A stretch of 64,000 nt of DNA from Palsa-504 sp963818225 (GCA_963818225.1 CAWFRO010000013.1:310001-374000); one strand, 5' to 3'. Positions 43,854 to 52,680 are shown, numbered from the stretch's first letter. Numbers and translations are program-made. The notes: generated by a model from the letters alone, not told the origin.

Positions 43854-44572
43854 GCGCGGCCGAGCCGGGTGATGGAATCGAGCAGCACGACCACGTCGCG
43901 GCCCATCTCGACCAGCCGCTTGGCGCGTTCGATGGCCAGCTCGGCGACCCTGATGTGGTCTTCGGGGGACTGGTCGAAGGTGGAGAAGATGACCTCGCCG
44001 CGGACCGAGCGGCGCAGGTCGGTGACCTCTTCGGGCCGCTCGCCGACCAGCACCATCATCAGCTCCACCTCGGGCTGGCTGTTCGCGATCGAGGCGGCGA
44101 TGGCCTGCAGGATCATGGTCTTGCCGGCCTTCGGCGCGGATACGATGAGGCCGCGCTGGCCCTTGCCGATCGGGGCGATCAGGTCGATGATCCGCGCCGT
44201 GTCGGACGGATCGCCGTCTTCCAGCCGGAGGCGCTGGTCGGGATACAGCGGGGTCAGGTCGTCAAAGTGCGGGCGGGACCGGGCGAGCTCGGGCGGCATC
44301 CCGTTCACCGTGTCCACGCCGGCCAGGGGACGGTACTTGGCCCGGCCGCCGGCCGAGGCCCGGGCCGTTCCTTCGATGTGGTCGCCCTTACGGAGCCCGT
44401 ATTGGCGGATCTGGCCGGCCGACACGTAGACGTCGGCCGGGCTGGCCCGGTAGCCGGAAGTGCGCACCAGGGCGTGCCCGTCGCCGAGGTCGATGATGCC
44501 GGTGACCGGGACGGTCTGCGGCGGCTGGCTGGCGCGCGACGGCGCCGCGGATTCCTGGATTGTTGCTGTCAT
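43409..44572 (-). CDS. rho: transcription termination factor Rho, short form
   Basis: A 387-aa hexameric RNA helicase. The cold-shock-like RNA-binding domain (VTGIIDLGDGHALVRTSGY, VYVSAGQIRQYGLRKGDHIEG) covers about residues 20-95. It is followed by the ATPase core with Walker A SAPKAGKTM, MMVLVGERPEEVTDL, Walker B VVLLDSITRLGRAYN and Q-loop/R-loop GGSLTIVSTALVDTGSRLDD. The N-terminal Rho_N domain and the long Arg/Asp-rich insertion usual in actinobacterial Rho are missing. It may therefore be a second, minimal Rho paralogue. Its 3' end is overlapped antisense by the aldo/keto reductase frame. Confidence 0.92.
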   Translation of the reverse strand: MTATIQESAAPSRASQPPQTVPVTGIIDLGDGHALVRTSGYRASPADVYVSAGQIRQYGLRKGDHIEGTARASAGGRAKYRPLAGVDTVNGMPPELARSRPHFDDLTPLYPDQRLRLEDGDPSDTARIIDLIAPIGKGQRGLIVSAPKAGKTMILQAIAASIANSQPEVELMMVLVGERPEEVTDLRRSVRGEVIFSTFDQSPEDHIRVAELAIERAKRLVEMGRDVVVLLDSITRLGRAYNLAAPASSRTLAGGVAASALLPPRQFLGAARNIEGGGSLTIVSTALVDTGSRLDDVLFEEFKGTGNMELRLRRELAEKRIFPAIDPMPSGTRRDELLMPADEYRAAGQLRRALGALDSQQALELLLAKTHQTATNAEFLAQIQRSA

Positions 44573-44844
44573 AAAGTGGATTTCCTTTCGGGGAAACGAG
44601 CGCTGCGCGCGCTGAATTAGCGCATGCGGAAAACGATCAATGGCGCAGTGGGCGCCAGATCATGGATGCGGTGCCAGGCCTAGTTGGATAGGCCGATGCC
44701 GTGTGCGCTACCTGGGCAGATGAGTCCTTCGGAAATAGCGGGCGACCCGCCGGGAGACTCTCGTTAATTGCTCAACGTCAGCTGACGGAGCGGAGAAACA
44801 TCACCTGGAAGCGACTATATCCGGCAACACCGGCAGGCGCCAGT
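44573..44844. other. rho upstream region
   Basis: No gene recognised. A 12-bp perfect palindrome CGTCAGCTGACG lies at 44776-44787. Near rho there is a GCGCTGCGCGCGCTG run in the leader (about 44600-44615). The rho promoter must lie here, but I see no confident -10/-35. Confidence 0.3.
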
Positions 44845-45127
44845 TCATTCCCCGCCGCGACGGCGGCGTTGCGGGACGATGGTGTACTTGGGATCCCGGG
44901 CCGACGCCCGGCCCGCCTGGAAGATCCCGAACCGGGTCAGGGCCGAGGCGGCGACCAGCGATGCGCCCGACAGTGCGAAGACCGCCCGGCTCTTCCCGCC
45001 GAGCACCGCGCTGGCCAGCGCGCCCGCGGTCAGGAACTCGGCCACCCGGAGGACCGCGCCCGTGGTCCCGGCCTCGTACGGTCCGGCCAGATCGCCGAGG
45101 CGGCCCACGGCTGCCGTTTGGCGATCA
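44845..45127 (-). pseudogene. NrfD-type polysulfide reductase subunit, C-terminal fragment
   Basis: The minus strand reads GPYEAGTTGAVLRVAEFLTAGALA, then ALSGASLVAASALTRFGIFQAG and the terminal ARDPKYTIVPQRR, the characteristic C-terminal end of actinobacterial NrfD membrane subunits. Everything upstream of about 45127 is unrelated, so eight or so helices are missing. The fragment begins where a YceI-like fragment ends, so a deletion probably fused two neighbours. Confidence 0.6.
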
Positions 45128-45409
45128 GCTCCACCGCGGTACCGAGGACGGAGCCCGGCCCGGCGGCCAGGTCCCGGCGACCGGCCCGCTGGCCGCGAGG
45201 GCACCGCGCCGTGCACCCGGCGGTACCCGCCGGACTGGCCAGCCGTGAACGGCCGAGCCGGATGAGCTGGGTGACAGCGACAGCGCAGCCGGCGTGCTGC
45301 CGTTGAAGAAGCGGATATAGACGAACGGCCCCGCCGCGGCGAGGACGACGACGACGCCGGCGGCCAGCAGGAGCCATCTCACCCAGTGGCGGGGTCTCGT
45401 GACAGGCAT
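45128..45409 (-). pseudogene. YceI-family protein, N-terminal fragment
   Basis: From an ATG at 45409 the protein reads MPVTRPRHWVRWLLLAAGVV followed by AAAGPFVYIRFFNGSTPAALSL, the membrane-anchored start seen in actinobacterial YceI proteins. The later GTW and GPGSVLG elements of the YceI barrel appear in shifted frames, and the sequence then runs into the NrfD fragment. It is broken by at least one frameshift and truncation. Confidence 0.5.
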
Positions 45410-45494
45410 GGCGAGAGTATCCACCCGGTACTCTCAGCGAGCATCAAGCCGCCCCGAGGTCGGCTGCGACGCCGCGAGTAGACTCACCAGCGAG

Positions 45495-46022
45495 ATGATC
45501 CTGATCGTGGCCGGTGTGTCGGGCAGCGGCAAGACGACGGTGGGCGCGCTGGTCGCCGGGCGCCTGCACTGGCGGTTTGCCGACGCGGACACGTTCCACC
45601 CGGCCTCGAACGTGGCCAAGATGCGGGCCGGCATCCCGCTGACCGACGCGGACCGCTGGCCGTGGCTGCAGGCCATCGGGGCCTGGATGGACGAGCGCAT
45701 CGCGCGGCGCGAGCCGGCCGTGATGACCTGCTCCGCGCTCAAGCGCTCCTACCGCGACATGCTGCTCGACGGGAGACCCGAGGCGCGGATGATCTTCCTG
45801 AGCGCAGATCCCGACGAGATCGCCAGGCGGCTGGCCGTCCGCCACGATCATTTCTTCCCCAGCCAGCTGGCCGGCAGCCAATTCGACATCCTCGAACCAC
45901 CCCAGCCCGACGAGCGGGCCGTTACCGTGATGCCTGCCGGCGACCTCGAAGACACGGTCACGGCCATCCTCGCCATGGTCCCAGCCGACGCGATGAGCGG
46001 TGATCATGAAGCTAAAGCTTGA
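45495..46022 (+). CDS. gntK: gluconokinase
   Basis: A 175-aa kinase phosphorylating gluconate to 6-phosphogluconate. P-loop GVSGSGKTT is at 7-15, the family FADADTFHPASNVAKMRAGIPLTDADRWPWL at 29-59, and CSALKRSYRDMLL and FLSADPDEIARRLAVRHDHFFP follow. Length is typical of GntK/IdnK. It links to the pentose phosphate pathway also served by zwf. It overlaps the Smr-domain gene by 17 bp, so the two are probably co-transcribed. Confidence 0.93.
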   Translation: MILIVAGVSGSGKTTVGALVAGRLHWRFADADTFHPASNVAKMRAGIPLTDADRWPWLQAIGAWMDERIARREPAVMTCSALKRSYRDMLLDGRPEARMIFLSADPDEIARRLAVRHDHFFPSQLAGSQFDILEPPQPDERAVTVMPAGDLEDTVTAILAMVPADAMSGDHEAKA

Positions 46023-46257
46023 CCTGCACGACATCTACAACCGCGGGCAGGACATCGACCGCGCGCTGCAGGCCATCATCGACGAGGCGGTGGCGAAGAA
46101 GGCGCCGCTGGTCGAGATCATCCCGGGCAAGGGCTCGGGACAGCTCAAGAAGCACGTACTGCGGTTTCTCGAGCGGAAAGACATCAAGGCCCAGTACCAC
46201 CGGCTGGAGAAGGACTCGAAGAACTTCGGCCGCCTCTTCGTGCACTTCCGCTGGTAA
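46006..46257 (+). CDS. Smr (MutS2 C-terminal type) domain protein
   Basis: An 83-aa stand-alone Smr domain. LDLHDIYNRGQDIDRALQAIIDEA contains the conserved LDLH, and EIIPGKGSGQLKKHVLRFLER contains the GKGSG loop. Such domains have endonuclease or DNA/RNA-binding activity in larger proteins; small ones in actinobacteria are uncharacterised. The ATG at 46006 is preferred over the GTG two codons earlier. It overlaps gntK. Confidence 0.88.
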   Translation: MKLKLDLHDIYNRGQDIDRALQAIIDEAVAKKAPLVEIIPGKGSGQLKKHVLRFLERKDIKAQYHRLEKDSKNFGRLFVHFRW

Positions 46258-46291
46258 CCGGGCCTTAGCCGGCGCGGCGGGAGCTGGCGCG

Positions 46292-46323
46292 GCCGGGCGC
46301 CCGGCTACCCTGACGCATGCGTC
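46292..46323. promoter_or_regulatory. two adjacent perfect palindromes
   Basis: GCCGGGCGCCCGGC (46292-46305) and GACGCATGCGTC (46312-46323) lie 6 bp apart between the Smr gene and a lipoprotein gene. The first could be a terminator stem for the gntK operon, the second an operator. No U-run follows. Confidence 0.3.
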
Positions 46324-46449
46324 GGGCACCCGCGGGTCGATAGCGGCCGCTAAGCAGGCATTCAGGGCAGACTCTCAGTCAGCACGCAGACTTCGACCCG
46401 CGCCTCTGGCCGCCCTCAGTACTACATCCGACCGAGATAAGGACGCGCA

Positions 46450-46974
46450 ATGCGATACCCACTCGTGGCTCGCCGGATCATCCTGGCTCCGGCGCTGGCC
46501 CTGGTCCTCGCGGTAACGGTTGCCGCCTGCAGTTCCAGCTCGTCGTCAGGCTCGTCAGCTCCTTCCTCCGCCGCGGCCTCGCCTACCGTGTCCGCCGCGG
46601 CCTCGCCCACCGTGTCCGCCGCGGCGCAGATCACCGCGAACTGGGAGAAGTTCTTCGACGCCAGCACTCCGACCGCGCAGCGAGTGGCCCTGCTGCAGAA
46701 CGGGACCGTCTTCGCCCCGGCCATCACCGCGTTCAGCAAGCTGCCCCTGGCCAACGGGATCGGGGCCAAGGTCACGGCCGTGACGGTGACGTCCGCCACC
46801 GGCGCGACCGTGACCTACAACATCGTGTCCGGCAACACCGCCTTGCTGAGCGGGCAGAAGGGCACCTCGGTGTACCAGGACGGGACCTGGAAGGTCGGCG
46901 ACGCCAGCCTGTGCGGCCTGTTCAAGCTGATACCCGGCGGCTCGGTGCCCGCCGCGTGCAGCTCGGCCGGCTGA
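46450..46974 (+). CDS. putative lipoprotein (174 aa)
   Basis: A 174-aa exported protein. The signal peptide ends in VTVAAC, a lipobox-like site, followed by a Ser-rich linker that contains a 24-bp tandem duplication (ASPTVSAA repeated). The C-terminal domain (ITANWEKFFDASTPTAQRVALLQNG, YQDGTWKVGDASLCGLFKL) resembles the small low-molecular-weight Mce-associated/NTF2-like lipoproteins of actinobacteria. Function unknown. It precedes an MFS gene by 15 bp. Confidence 0.82.
   Translation: MRYPLVARRIILAPALALVLAVTVAACSSSSSSGSSAPSSAAASPTVSAAASPTVSAAAQITANWEKFFDASTPTAQRVALLQNGTVFAPAITAFSKLPLANGIGAKVTAVTVTSATGATVTYNIVSGNTALLSGQKGTSVYQDGTWKVGDASLCGLFKLIPGGSVPAACSSAG
46567..46625. repeat. 24-bp tandem repeat in lipoprotein linker
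   Basis: Two 24-bp units starting TCCGCCGCGGCCTCGCC (46567-46590 and 46591-46614) plus a partial third copy encode repeated ASPTVSAA. One mismatch. Confidence 0.85.
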
Positions 46975-46989
46975 GGCAGGGCCGCTCGG

Positions 46990-48558
46990 TTGGCCCGCCA
47001 GGCCGGGGCCGTATCCGGCGATCGGGGGACGGTGGCCCGCGGCGGCCAGTGGATGGCGCTCGCGACACTGTGCACGCTGCTGTTCCTGACCTTCCTGGAC
47101 AACACCGTGGTCAGCGTGGCGCTCGGCGACATCCAGACGAGCCTGCAGGCGGGCATCGCGGACCTGCAATGGGTGGTGGGCGCGTACGCCCTCACCTTCG
47201 CCAGCATCATGCTGGCCTGCGGGATGATCGGGGACGAGCTCGGCCGCAAGAAGGTCATGCTGACCGGCACGGGCGTGTTCTGCGCCGGCTCGGTCCTGTC
47301 CGCGCTGGCCCCGAACGTCCAGGTCCTGATCGCCGGCCGGGCGGTGATGGGCCTGGGCGCGGCGGCCAGCGAGCCGGGCACCTTGTCGATGCTCCGCCAC
47401 CTGTATCCGGACGCCAGGGCCCGGAGCCGGGCGATCGGCGTGTGGGCCGGCACCTCAGGCTTCGCGCTGGCCATGGGGCCGGTTATCGGCGGCGTGCTGA
47501 CCGGGCTGTGGAGCTGGCGGGCCATCTTCTGGTTCAACCTGGTGCTCGGCCTGGCCGTCCTGGCCGTCGCGGCGGTCATCCTGCCCGAGAGCTCCGACCC
47601 GACCGCGGCGCGGGTGGACACGGCCGGCACCCTGCTGGGGGCGGGGGCCCTGGCCGCATTCGTCTACGCGATCATCGACTCGGAGTCGGCCGGGTTCGGC
47701 TCCCCGATCGTCATCGCCCTGCTGTGCGTCAGCGCGGTGCTGGCCGCGGGCTTCGTCCTGCAGGAGCGCCGCGCCCCGCACCCGCTGCTCGACCTGCGCT
47801 TCCTGCGCGTGCCGCAGTTCACGACGGCTAACATCGCCGCGTTCTGCACCTATTTCGCGACCTTCGCCATCTTCTTCTTCACGGCGCTGTACCTGGTCGA
47901 GGTGGTGGCGCTCTCCGGCTACAAGCTGGCCCTGGTGTTCCTGCCGATGACGGTGCTGATGATCATCTCGTCGCTGCTGGCCGGCCGCTGGACGGCCGTG
48001 GTCGGGCCGCGCTGGTCGATCACGATCGGCTGCCTGCTGCTGGCCGCCGGGCTGCTATTGGCCGGGGGCTTCCTCAAGCCCGCCCCGTCCTACGGGCCGC
48101 TGATCATCGCGCTCGCGCTGGCTGGCATCGGCATCGGCACGACCCTCGTCCCCGTCACCTCGTCCGTACTGAACGCCGTGCCGGCCGAGCGGTCCGGCAT
48201 GGCCGCGTCGTCGACCAACACCAGCCGGGAGATCGGCGCGGTCACCGGGGTGGCGATCCTGGGCTCGCTCGTGTACTCGCAGCTGCACGCCAGCCTGGTC
48301 ACGCAGATGAACCATCTCGGCGTCCCGGCCAGCTTCCAGGGCCTGGTCATCAACGCCATCGAGACGGGCGCGATCCCGAAGAACACCGCTGGCTATGCGG
48401 GCTTCGGCCAACTCGTCAACGAGGTCATCGGGGCCGCCTACGCGGCGTTCCACGACGGGCTGCAGGCCGCGCTCTACCTGTCGGCGGCGCTGGCGCTGGC
48501 CGCCGGGCTGCTCGCCTTGATCACGCTGCGCGCACGTCCGGCTGACGCAGGGTCTTGA
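46990..48558 (+). CDS. MFS exporter, DHA2 (EmrB/QacA) family
   Basis: A 522-aa proton-driven exporter with about 14 membrane helices. FLDNTVVSVALGDI (helix 1 motif D1), WVVGAYALTFASIML, GDELGRKKVMLTG (motif A) and GTSGFALAMGPVIGGVLTG (motif C) are present. The start is uncertain: TTG 46990 follows GGCAGGG, but GTG 47032 or ATG 47053 would also leave helix 1 intact. It follows the lipoprotein in the same direction. Confidence 0.9.
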   Translation: MARQAGAVSGDRGTVARGGQWMALATLCTLLFLTFLDNTVVSVALGDIQTSLQAGIADLQWVVGAYALTFASIMLACGMIGDELGRKKVMLTGTGVFCAGSVLSALAPNVQVLIAGRAVMGLGAAASEPGTLSMLRHLYPDARARSRAIGVWAGTSGFALAMGPVIGGVLTGLWSWRAIFWFNLVLGLAVLAVAAVILPESSDPTAARVDTAGTLLGAGALAAFVYAIIDSESAGFGSPIVIALLCVSAVLAAGFVLQERRAPHPLLDLRFLRVPQFTTANIAAFCTYFATFAIFFFTALYLVEVVALSGYKLALVFLPMTVLMIISSLLAGRWTAVVGPRWSITIGCLLLAAGLLLAGGFLKPAPSYGPLIIALALAGIGIGTTLVPVTSSVLNAVPAERSGMAASSTNTSREIGAVTGVAILGSLVYSQLHASLVTQMNHLGVPASFQGLVINAIETGAIPKNTAGYAGFGQLVNEVIGAAYAAFHDGLQAALYLSAALALAAGLLALITLRARPADAGS

Positions 48559-48641
48559 CTTTTCGCGTTCGCTGAGGGATCCAGGAACTATACGGCAATG
48601 GCGCACGGCCCAACCTCGGCGGCACGAAAAGAGGCTGAACG

Positions 48642-49052
48642 ATGGTCTGCTACGCCCGGCCTGCGATCAGGATGGCGGCCATCGTCCTGGTTGTGCTGGT
48701 GATACTCGGCCGGGCGGGCGCTCATCTCTTCCCCGGCCACTTCTTCGGCACGGCCGCCCTGATCATCGCGGTCACCGCGGCCGCGGGAGGCGCGGCGGTA
48801 GCCGCAGCGCTCGCATTCGCGGCGGTCGGCTCGATCCGCCGCAGACGAGCGGTGGCCGGCGGCTGCGTGCACTGCCAGTTCCGCTGCCAGCACGCCATGA
48901 CCGAGCAGCCACGGCGGCGGCCGGTCGCTCGCGCCGGGCAGGCCGAGGCGGCCACACCCCGGTGGCCGGACCGCCCGGCCCGCCGAGCCGGGGCGGCCGC
49001 CCGGCCGGCCGGCCACGCCGAGCGCGAGGAGCGCGCAGGCTCGCCGGTCTAA
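48642..49052 (+). CDS. hypothetical membrane protein with CxxC-type cysteines
   Basis: A 136-aa protein with two hydrophobic helices (RMAAIVLVVLVILG and ALIIAVTAAAGGAAVAAALAF). A short loop CVHCQFRCQH with three Cys and two His could bind metal, and an Arg/Ala-rich tail follows. Start MVCYARPAIRM. I recognise no family. Confidence 0.6.
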   Translation: MVCYARPAIRMAAIVLVVLVILGRAGAHLFPGHFFGTAALIIAVTAAAGGAAVAAALAFAAVGSIRRRRAVAGGCVHCQFRCQHAMTEQPRRRPVARAGQAEAATPRWPDRPARRAGAAARPAGHAEREERAGSPV

Positions 49053-49213
49053 CGGATCACCCTGGCGCCCGCGTGCGGTCTGCCCGTGCCGCCGTTCGCG
49101 GTTGACCCGCCGCCAGTAATCCGCGACGGGTGATGACGGCCCGGGGCACCTTGGGCCATCCTGGTGTACGGGCCCACCGAGCTGATCCAGTGGACCGGGA
49201 TGAGGGAAACGAG

Positions 49214-49525
49214 ATGACAACATCAAGGCAGGGTCCGCGCCGACCGCCACAAGCCCTGGACCCGGCGGCCAGCGGTGGATCCGCACCGCGGGGACCGAAG
49301 CCGGACGGCGATCATCAGATGGCCGTCCGCGTGCTCGGCCTGGGTTTGCTCTATCACATGATGCGGAGCCGCCGCTTCTACGAGCGGGCGGCCTTCGTCG
49401 TCGTGGTGCTGGCGGCGCTGACAGGACTGGCGGGGCTGGATAAAGAGAGCCGGGCCAAGGCTTTCGCACGCGTGGCGGCGTGGCTTAAAGAGCAAGACGA
49501 CACAGTCAAGAAGGCGCTGAGCTGA
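49214..49525 (+). CDS. hypothetical small membrane protein (103 aa)
   Basis: A 103-aa protein with a polar, proline-rich N-terminal third, one membrane helix (RAAFVVVVLAALTGLAGL) and an amphipathic basic C-terminus (FARVAAWLKEQDDTVKKAL). GAGGGAAACGAG upstream of the ATG serves as ribosome-binding site. Unknown function. Confidence 0.65.
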   Translation: MTTSRQGPRRPPQALDPAASGGSAPRGPKPDGDHQMAVRVLGLGLLYHMMRSRRFYERAAFVVVVLAALTGLAGLDKESRAKAFARVAAWLKEQDDTVKKALS

Positions 49526-49612
49526 ATCCAGCTTGCGGCGGCCCCAGGTCGTACGCATCAGCGGCCGCCCGGCGGGCGCGGCGACGCGGCCCGGGGTCGT
49601 GATCCGTGACGC

Positions 49613-50428
49613 TCAGATCGAGCGGATGGCGCCGCCGTCCACGGGGATCATCGAACCCGTGACGAAGGACGCCGCCGGAGAAAGCAGGAACGCGGCCACT
49701 CGCCCGAACTCCTCGGGCTCCCCGTACCTGCGCAGCGGGATCTGCTGAGATATCCGGGCCCGTACTTCGTCGGGATCGCCGCGGAGCGCGTCAAGCTGGC
49801 GGACCCGGTCGGTGGCCACCCTGACGGGCAGCAGCCCGTTCAGCCGGACGCCGGATGGGCCGAACTCGTCGGCAAGCGTCTTGACCACACCAGCCAGACC
49901 AGGGAAAAGCCCGTTGGAGATGGCAAGCTCCGCGAGCGGCACGCGCACCGAGGAGGCCAGCACGAAGGCGATCGAGCCGCCGGTTCCGGTCACCGCCCCC
50001 GGGCCGCCGCGGTCGCGGTCCTGGCCGTCCAGGTCAGCCGCCAGGACCCGGGCCAGCCGGACGGCACCGAGAAAGACGCTCTCGAACGCGACCCGCCACG
50101 CCTCGTCGGTGGTCGCCGCTACCGTCCCCGCAGGCGTTCCGCCCACGCTGATCAGCGCGCCATCCAGGCGGCCGAAGCGGTCCCGGGCGGCCGCGATCAG
50201 GCGGCCGGGAGCGTCCGGGTCGGCATTATCCACGACCGCCCACGTAACGTCATCAGCCGCGGCGGCATCCTGCGCCAGCCGCGCAGCGGCCGCCGTCGCC
50301 GTCGCCTCGTGAGGCGCGGCGACCACCACCCGAGCGCCGTCAGCCACCAGGGCCCGGGCCGCGGCGAACCCGAGGCCCCGGCTGCCGCCGGTCACGAAGT
50401 ACACCCGGCCGCGCAACCCGATATCCAT
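49613..50428 (-). CDS. atypical SDR-family protein lacking YxxxK
   Basis: A 271-aa Rossmann-fold SDR. The cofactor motif TGGSRGLG is at 13-20, DNADPDAPG replaces the usual Asp-Val element, and Ser is in LASSVR. The expected catalytic YxxxK is replaced by LAISNGLFPG, as in a known group of SDRs where the Tyr and Lys are lost. The C-terminus PLRRYGEPEEFGRVAAFLLSPAASFVTGSMIPVDGG is standard. A cofactor-binding or non-canonical role is likely. Confidence 0.85.
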   Translation of the reverse strand: MDIGLRGRVYFVTGGSRGLGFAAARALVADGARVVVAAPHEATATAAAARLAQDAAAADDVTWAVVDNADPDAPGRLIAAARDRFGRLDGALISVGGTPAGTVAATTDEAWRVAFESVFLGAVRLARVLAADLDGQDRDRGGPGAVTGTGGSIAFVLASSVRVPLAELAISNGLFPGLAGVVKTLADEFGPSGVRLNGLLPVRVATDRVRQLDALRGDPDEVRARISQQIPLRRYGEPEEFGRVAAFLLSPAASFVTGSMIPVDGGAIRSI

Positions 50429-50526
50429 GCGGTCATTCTGCCGGATCGGGCCATCCCCGCTGGCCCGATCCCGCCATTGCGCGGCGGTGATGACGCTGGC
50501 TGCGTTCCTGGGCCGCGGCGCCGGCC

Positions 50527-51981
50527 TCAGTAGGCGCGGGCGAAGATGACCCGCTTGCCGTAGGCGGACGGCTTGCCGCAGCGGACGCAGGGGCCCTGCT
50601 CGGGCTCGCCGGCCAGCGGGATGCAGCGGGGAGTGGCCGTGGTCTCGGCCTTGATCTCCTCGTCACAAGCCTGCCCGCCGCAGTGCAGGGCCAGCGCCCA
50701 GCCGACCGCCACGGCGGCGGTGAACTCGGGCCAGGAATTGACGACGGCGGTGTGCTCGTCGCGGAAGTCGGCGGCCCGCCGGACGAGCATGGCCTGGAAG
50801 GCGGCAAGCTCGGCAGTCAGCAGGTCCGGCGCTGTATCGAGCGGGATCGCTTCCTTGGCCGCGTCCGGTTGCCGGTAATTCAGGCGGCGGGACATCAACG
50901 CGGTTCCGCCGGCCAGGTCCCGCGGGCCGAGCTCGAGCCGGATCGGCACGCCGCGCATCTCCCAGTCGTTGAACTTGAAACCAGGCGAGACCTGCGGCCG
51001 GTCATCCACATGCGTCCGGATACCCGCGCGCTGCAGGGCAGCGGCCAACTCGGTAGCCGCCGACGACGTTACCCGGGCCTGCTCCCCGCGTCCGATCGGG
51101 ACGATCACCACCTGGTAGGGCGCCAAGGCCGGCGGCAGCACCAGGCCCTTGTCGTCACCGTGGGTCATGACCAGGCCGCCGATCATCCTGGTGCTCATTC
51201 CCCAGGAAGTGGTATGGCACAGCTCGGCCGTGCCGCTCTCGCCGGTATAGCTGATCCCGAAGGCCGCCGCGAAGTTGGTCCCCATGAAGTGCGAGGTGCC
51301 CGCCTGCAAGGCGCGTCCGTCTCGCATCATGGCCTCGATCGTGAAGGTGCGCTCGGCCCCGGCGAACCGCTCGTCTGGCGTCTTCTCGCCCGGCACGGTG
51401 GCCAGCGCCGCGGGGCCCACGGCCAGGTCCTGGTAGAAGCCCAGCGCCAGCATCGTCTCGGCGATCGCGTCGGCCGCGGTGGCGTGCGCGGTGTGGCCTT
51501 CCTGCCAGAGGAACTCGCTGGTGCGCAGGAACATCCGGGGCCGCAGCTCCCACCGGAGCACGTTGGCCCACTGATTCAGCAGCAGCGGCAGGTCCCGGTG
51601 CGAGCTAATCCACTTGGCCATCATCTCGCCGATGATCGTTTCCGACGTCGGCCGGATGACCAGTGGCTCCTCCAGTTCCTTGCCCCCGGCGTGGGTGACC
51701 GTGAAGAGCTCCGGCGCGAACCCCTCGACATGCTCGGCCTCGCGCTGCATGTAGCTCTGCGGGATGAGCAGCGGGAAATAAGCGTTCTGGTGCCCGGTGG
51801 CCTTGATCCGCCCGTCCAGGTCCGCCTGCAGCAACTCCCAGATCCGGTACCCGTACGGCCTGATCACCATGCTGCCGCGGACCGGTCCCCGGTCCACCAG
51901 CTCGGCGCGGAAGACCACGTCGTTGTACCAGGCTGAGAAGTCCTCGCTCTGCGGGGTCACGCTGCGCTCGTCACGTGCCAT
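50527..51981 (-). CDS. proS: prolyl-tRNA synthetase (archaeal/eukaryotic-like type)
   Basis: A 484-aa class II synthetase charging tRNA-Pro. Motif 1 GSMVIRPYGYRIWELLQ, motif 2 ANVLRWELRPRMFLRTSEFLWQEGHTAH and motif 3 HGDDKGLVLPPALAP are intact, and VVIVPIG begins the anticodon-binding domain. The C-terminal Cys-rich zinc module (CGGQACDEEIK, CVRCGKPS) and the terminal Tyr mark the archaeal/eukaryotic-like ProRS without the bacterial editing insert. It may be a second copy or the only one; the window cannot tell. Confidence 0.95.
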   Translation of the reverse strand: MARDERSVTPQSEDFSAWYNDVVFRAELVDRGPVRGSMVIRPYGYRIWELLQADLDGRIKATGHQNAYFPLLIPQSYMQREAEHVEGFAPELFTVTHAGGKELEEPLVIRPTSETIIGEMMAKWISSHRDLPLLLNQWANVLRWELRPRMFLRTSEFLWQEGHTAHATAADAIAETMLALGFYQDLAVGPAALATVPGEKTPDERFAGAERTFTIEAMMRDGRALQAGTSHFMGTNFAAAFGISYTGESGTAELCHTTSWGMSTRMIGGLVMTHGDDKGLVLPPALAPYQVVIVPIGRGEQARVTSSAATELAAALQRAGIRTHVDDRPQVSPGFKFNDWEMRGVPIRLELGPRDLAGGTALMSRRLNYRQPDAAKEAIPLDTAPDLLTAELAAFQAMLVRRAADFRDEHTAVVNSWPEFTAAVAVGWALALHCGGQACDEEIKAETTATPRCIPLAGEPEQGPCVRCGKPSAYGKRVIFARAY

Positions 51982-52053
51982 GACCTCCAGGTTACCGAGC
52001 CGGCGGTCCGTCTCTGATCGCGTGGCGGGCGTGAGGCGTGTTCGGGTCAGTGA

Positions 52054-52102
52054 CGGCAGGCCAGGCTCCCCTTCGGGTCAGGAGAGAGAGCCTGGCCTGC
52101 CG
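52054..52102 (-). terminator. hairpin terminator of the secreted-protein gene
   Basis: A perfect 14-bp inverted repeat, CGGCAGGCCAGGCT (52054-52067) and its complement at 52089-52102, with a 21-nt loop. It starts 18 bp beyond the stop of the secreted protein gene on the minus strand. No clear U-tract follows, as is usual in actinobacteria. Confidence 0.7.
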
Positions 52103-52119
52103 CCGGGAGGCGATGGCCG

Positions 52120-52680
52120 CTACAGCTTGAGCACCGCGCTCAGCAGGAAGGTGGCCACGGCGCCCTTCGCCCGTTCTGGCGCGTTGGGGCTGGTGTTGCA
52201 CTGGCCCTTCTTCGGGCCCGACTTATACCTCGGCCCGTACCCGGCAAAGTAGACCTGCACGGCGCCCGGACCCGAAGTCCGAGCGAACCTGCCGGTGCTC
52301 CTGCTGCCCACCACGGAGAAAACGAGATTGGTCGAGAAGGAGAAGTGGCAGGCCTTCAGGTTGATGTACTGGCTGCTGATCGGCGCGGCGGTGACCCTTA
52401 CCGTCAGCTTTCCGGCCCGCGTCTTAAACGTGAACCGCTGGCCCTTCTTCGGCGCGGGACCGTTAGGCGAGAAAACGCCGCGAGTGTTCACCAGCCCCCG
52501 CCAGGACAAGGGGATGACGGGATTGTTCGCCGTCGCAGGTTTACCGTAAATGGCGCCGTAGGCGATCTCCGGGCCGGTGATCGCCTTGCTGGTGCTCGCC
52601 ATTGCCGGGACGCCTCCCAGCACGAGCACGCCGGTGCCGGCCGCCATGGCCAGAGCCGCGAGCCTGAATTTGAGATTCAT
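52120..52680 (-). CDS. secreted protein (186 aa)
   Basis: A 186-aa exported protein with an Ala-rich signal peptide cleaved near VPAMA-ST (about residue 29). The mature part is basic, with KKGQRFTFKTRAGKLTVRV, two Cys (KACHFSFS and KKGQCNTS) likely to form a disulfide, and a hydrophobic C-terminus. I do not recognise a family. It is divergent from the first universal stress protein gene, with a 200-bp A/T-richer gap between them. Confidence 0.8.
   Translation of the reverse strand: MNLKFRLAALAMAAGTGVLVLGGVPAMASTSKAITGPEIAYGAIYGKPATANNPVIPLSWRGLVNTRGVFSPNGPAPKKGQRFTFKTRAGKLTVRVTAAPISSQYINLKACHFSFSTNLVFSVVGSRSTGRFARTSGPGAVQVYFAGYGPRYKSGPKKGQCNTSPNAPERAKGAVATFLLSAVLKL

Noticed and set aside
44701..45306. 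201-codon plus-strand frame
   Set aside because: Antisense to the nrfD/yceI fragments; Arg/Pro/Ala-rich and without a ribosome-binding site.
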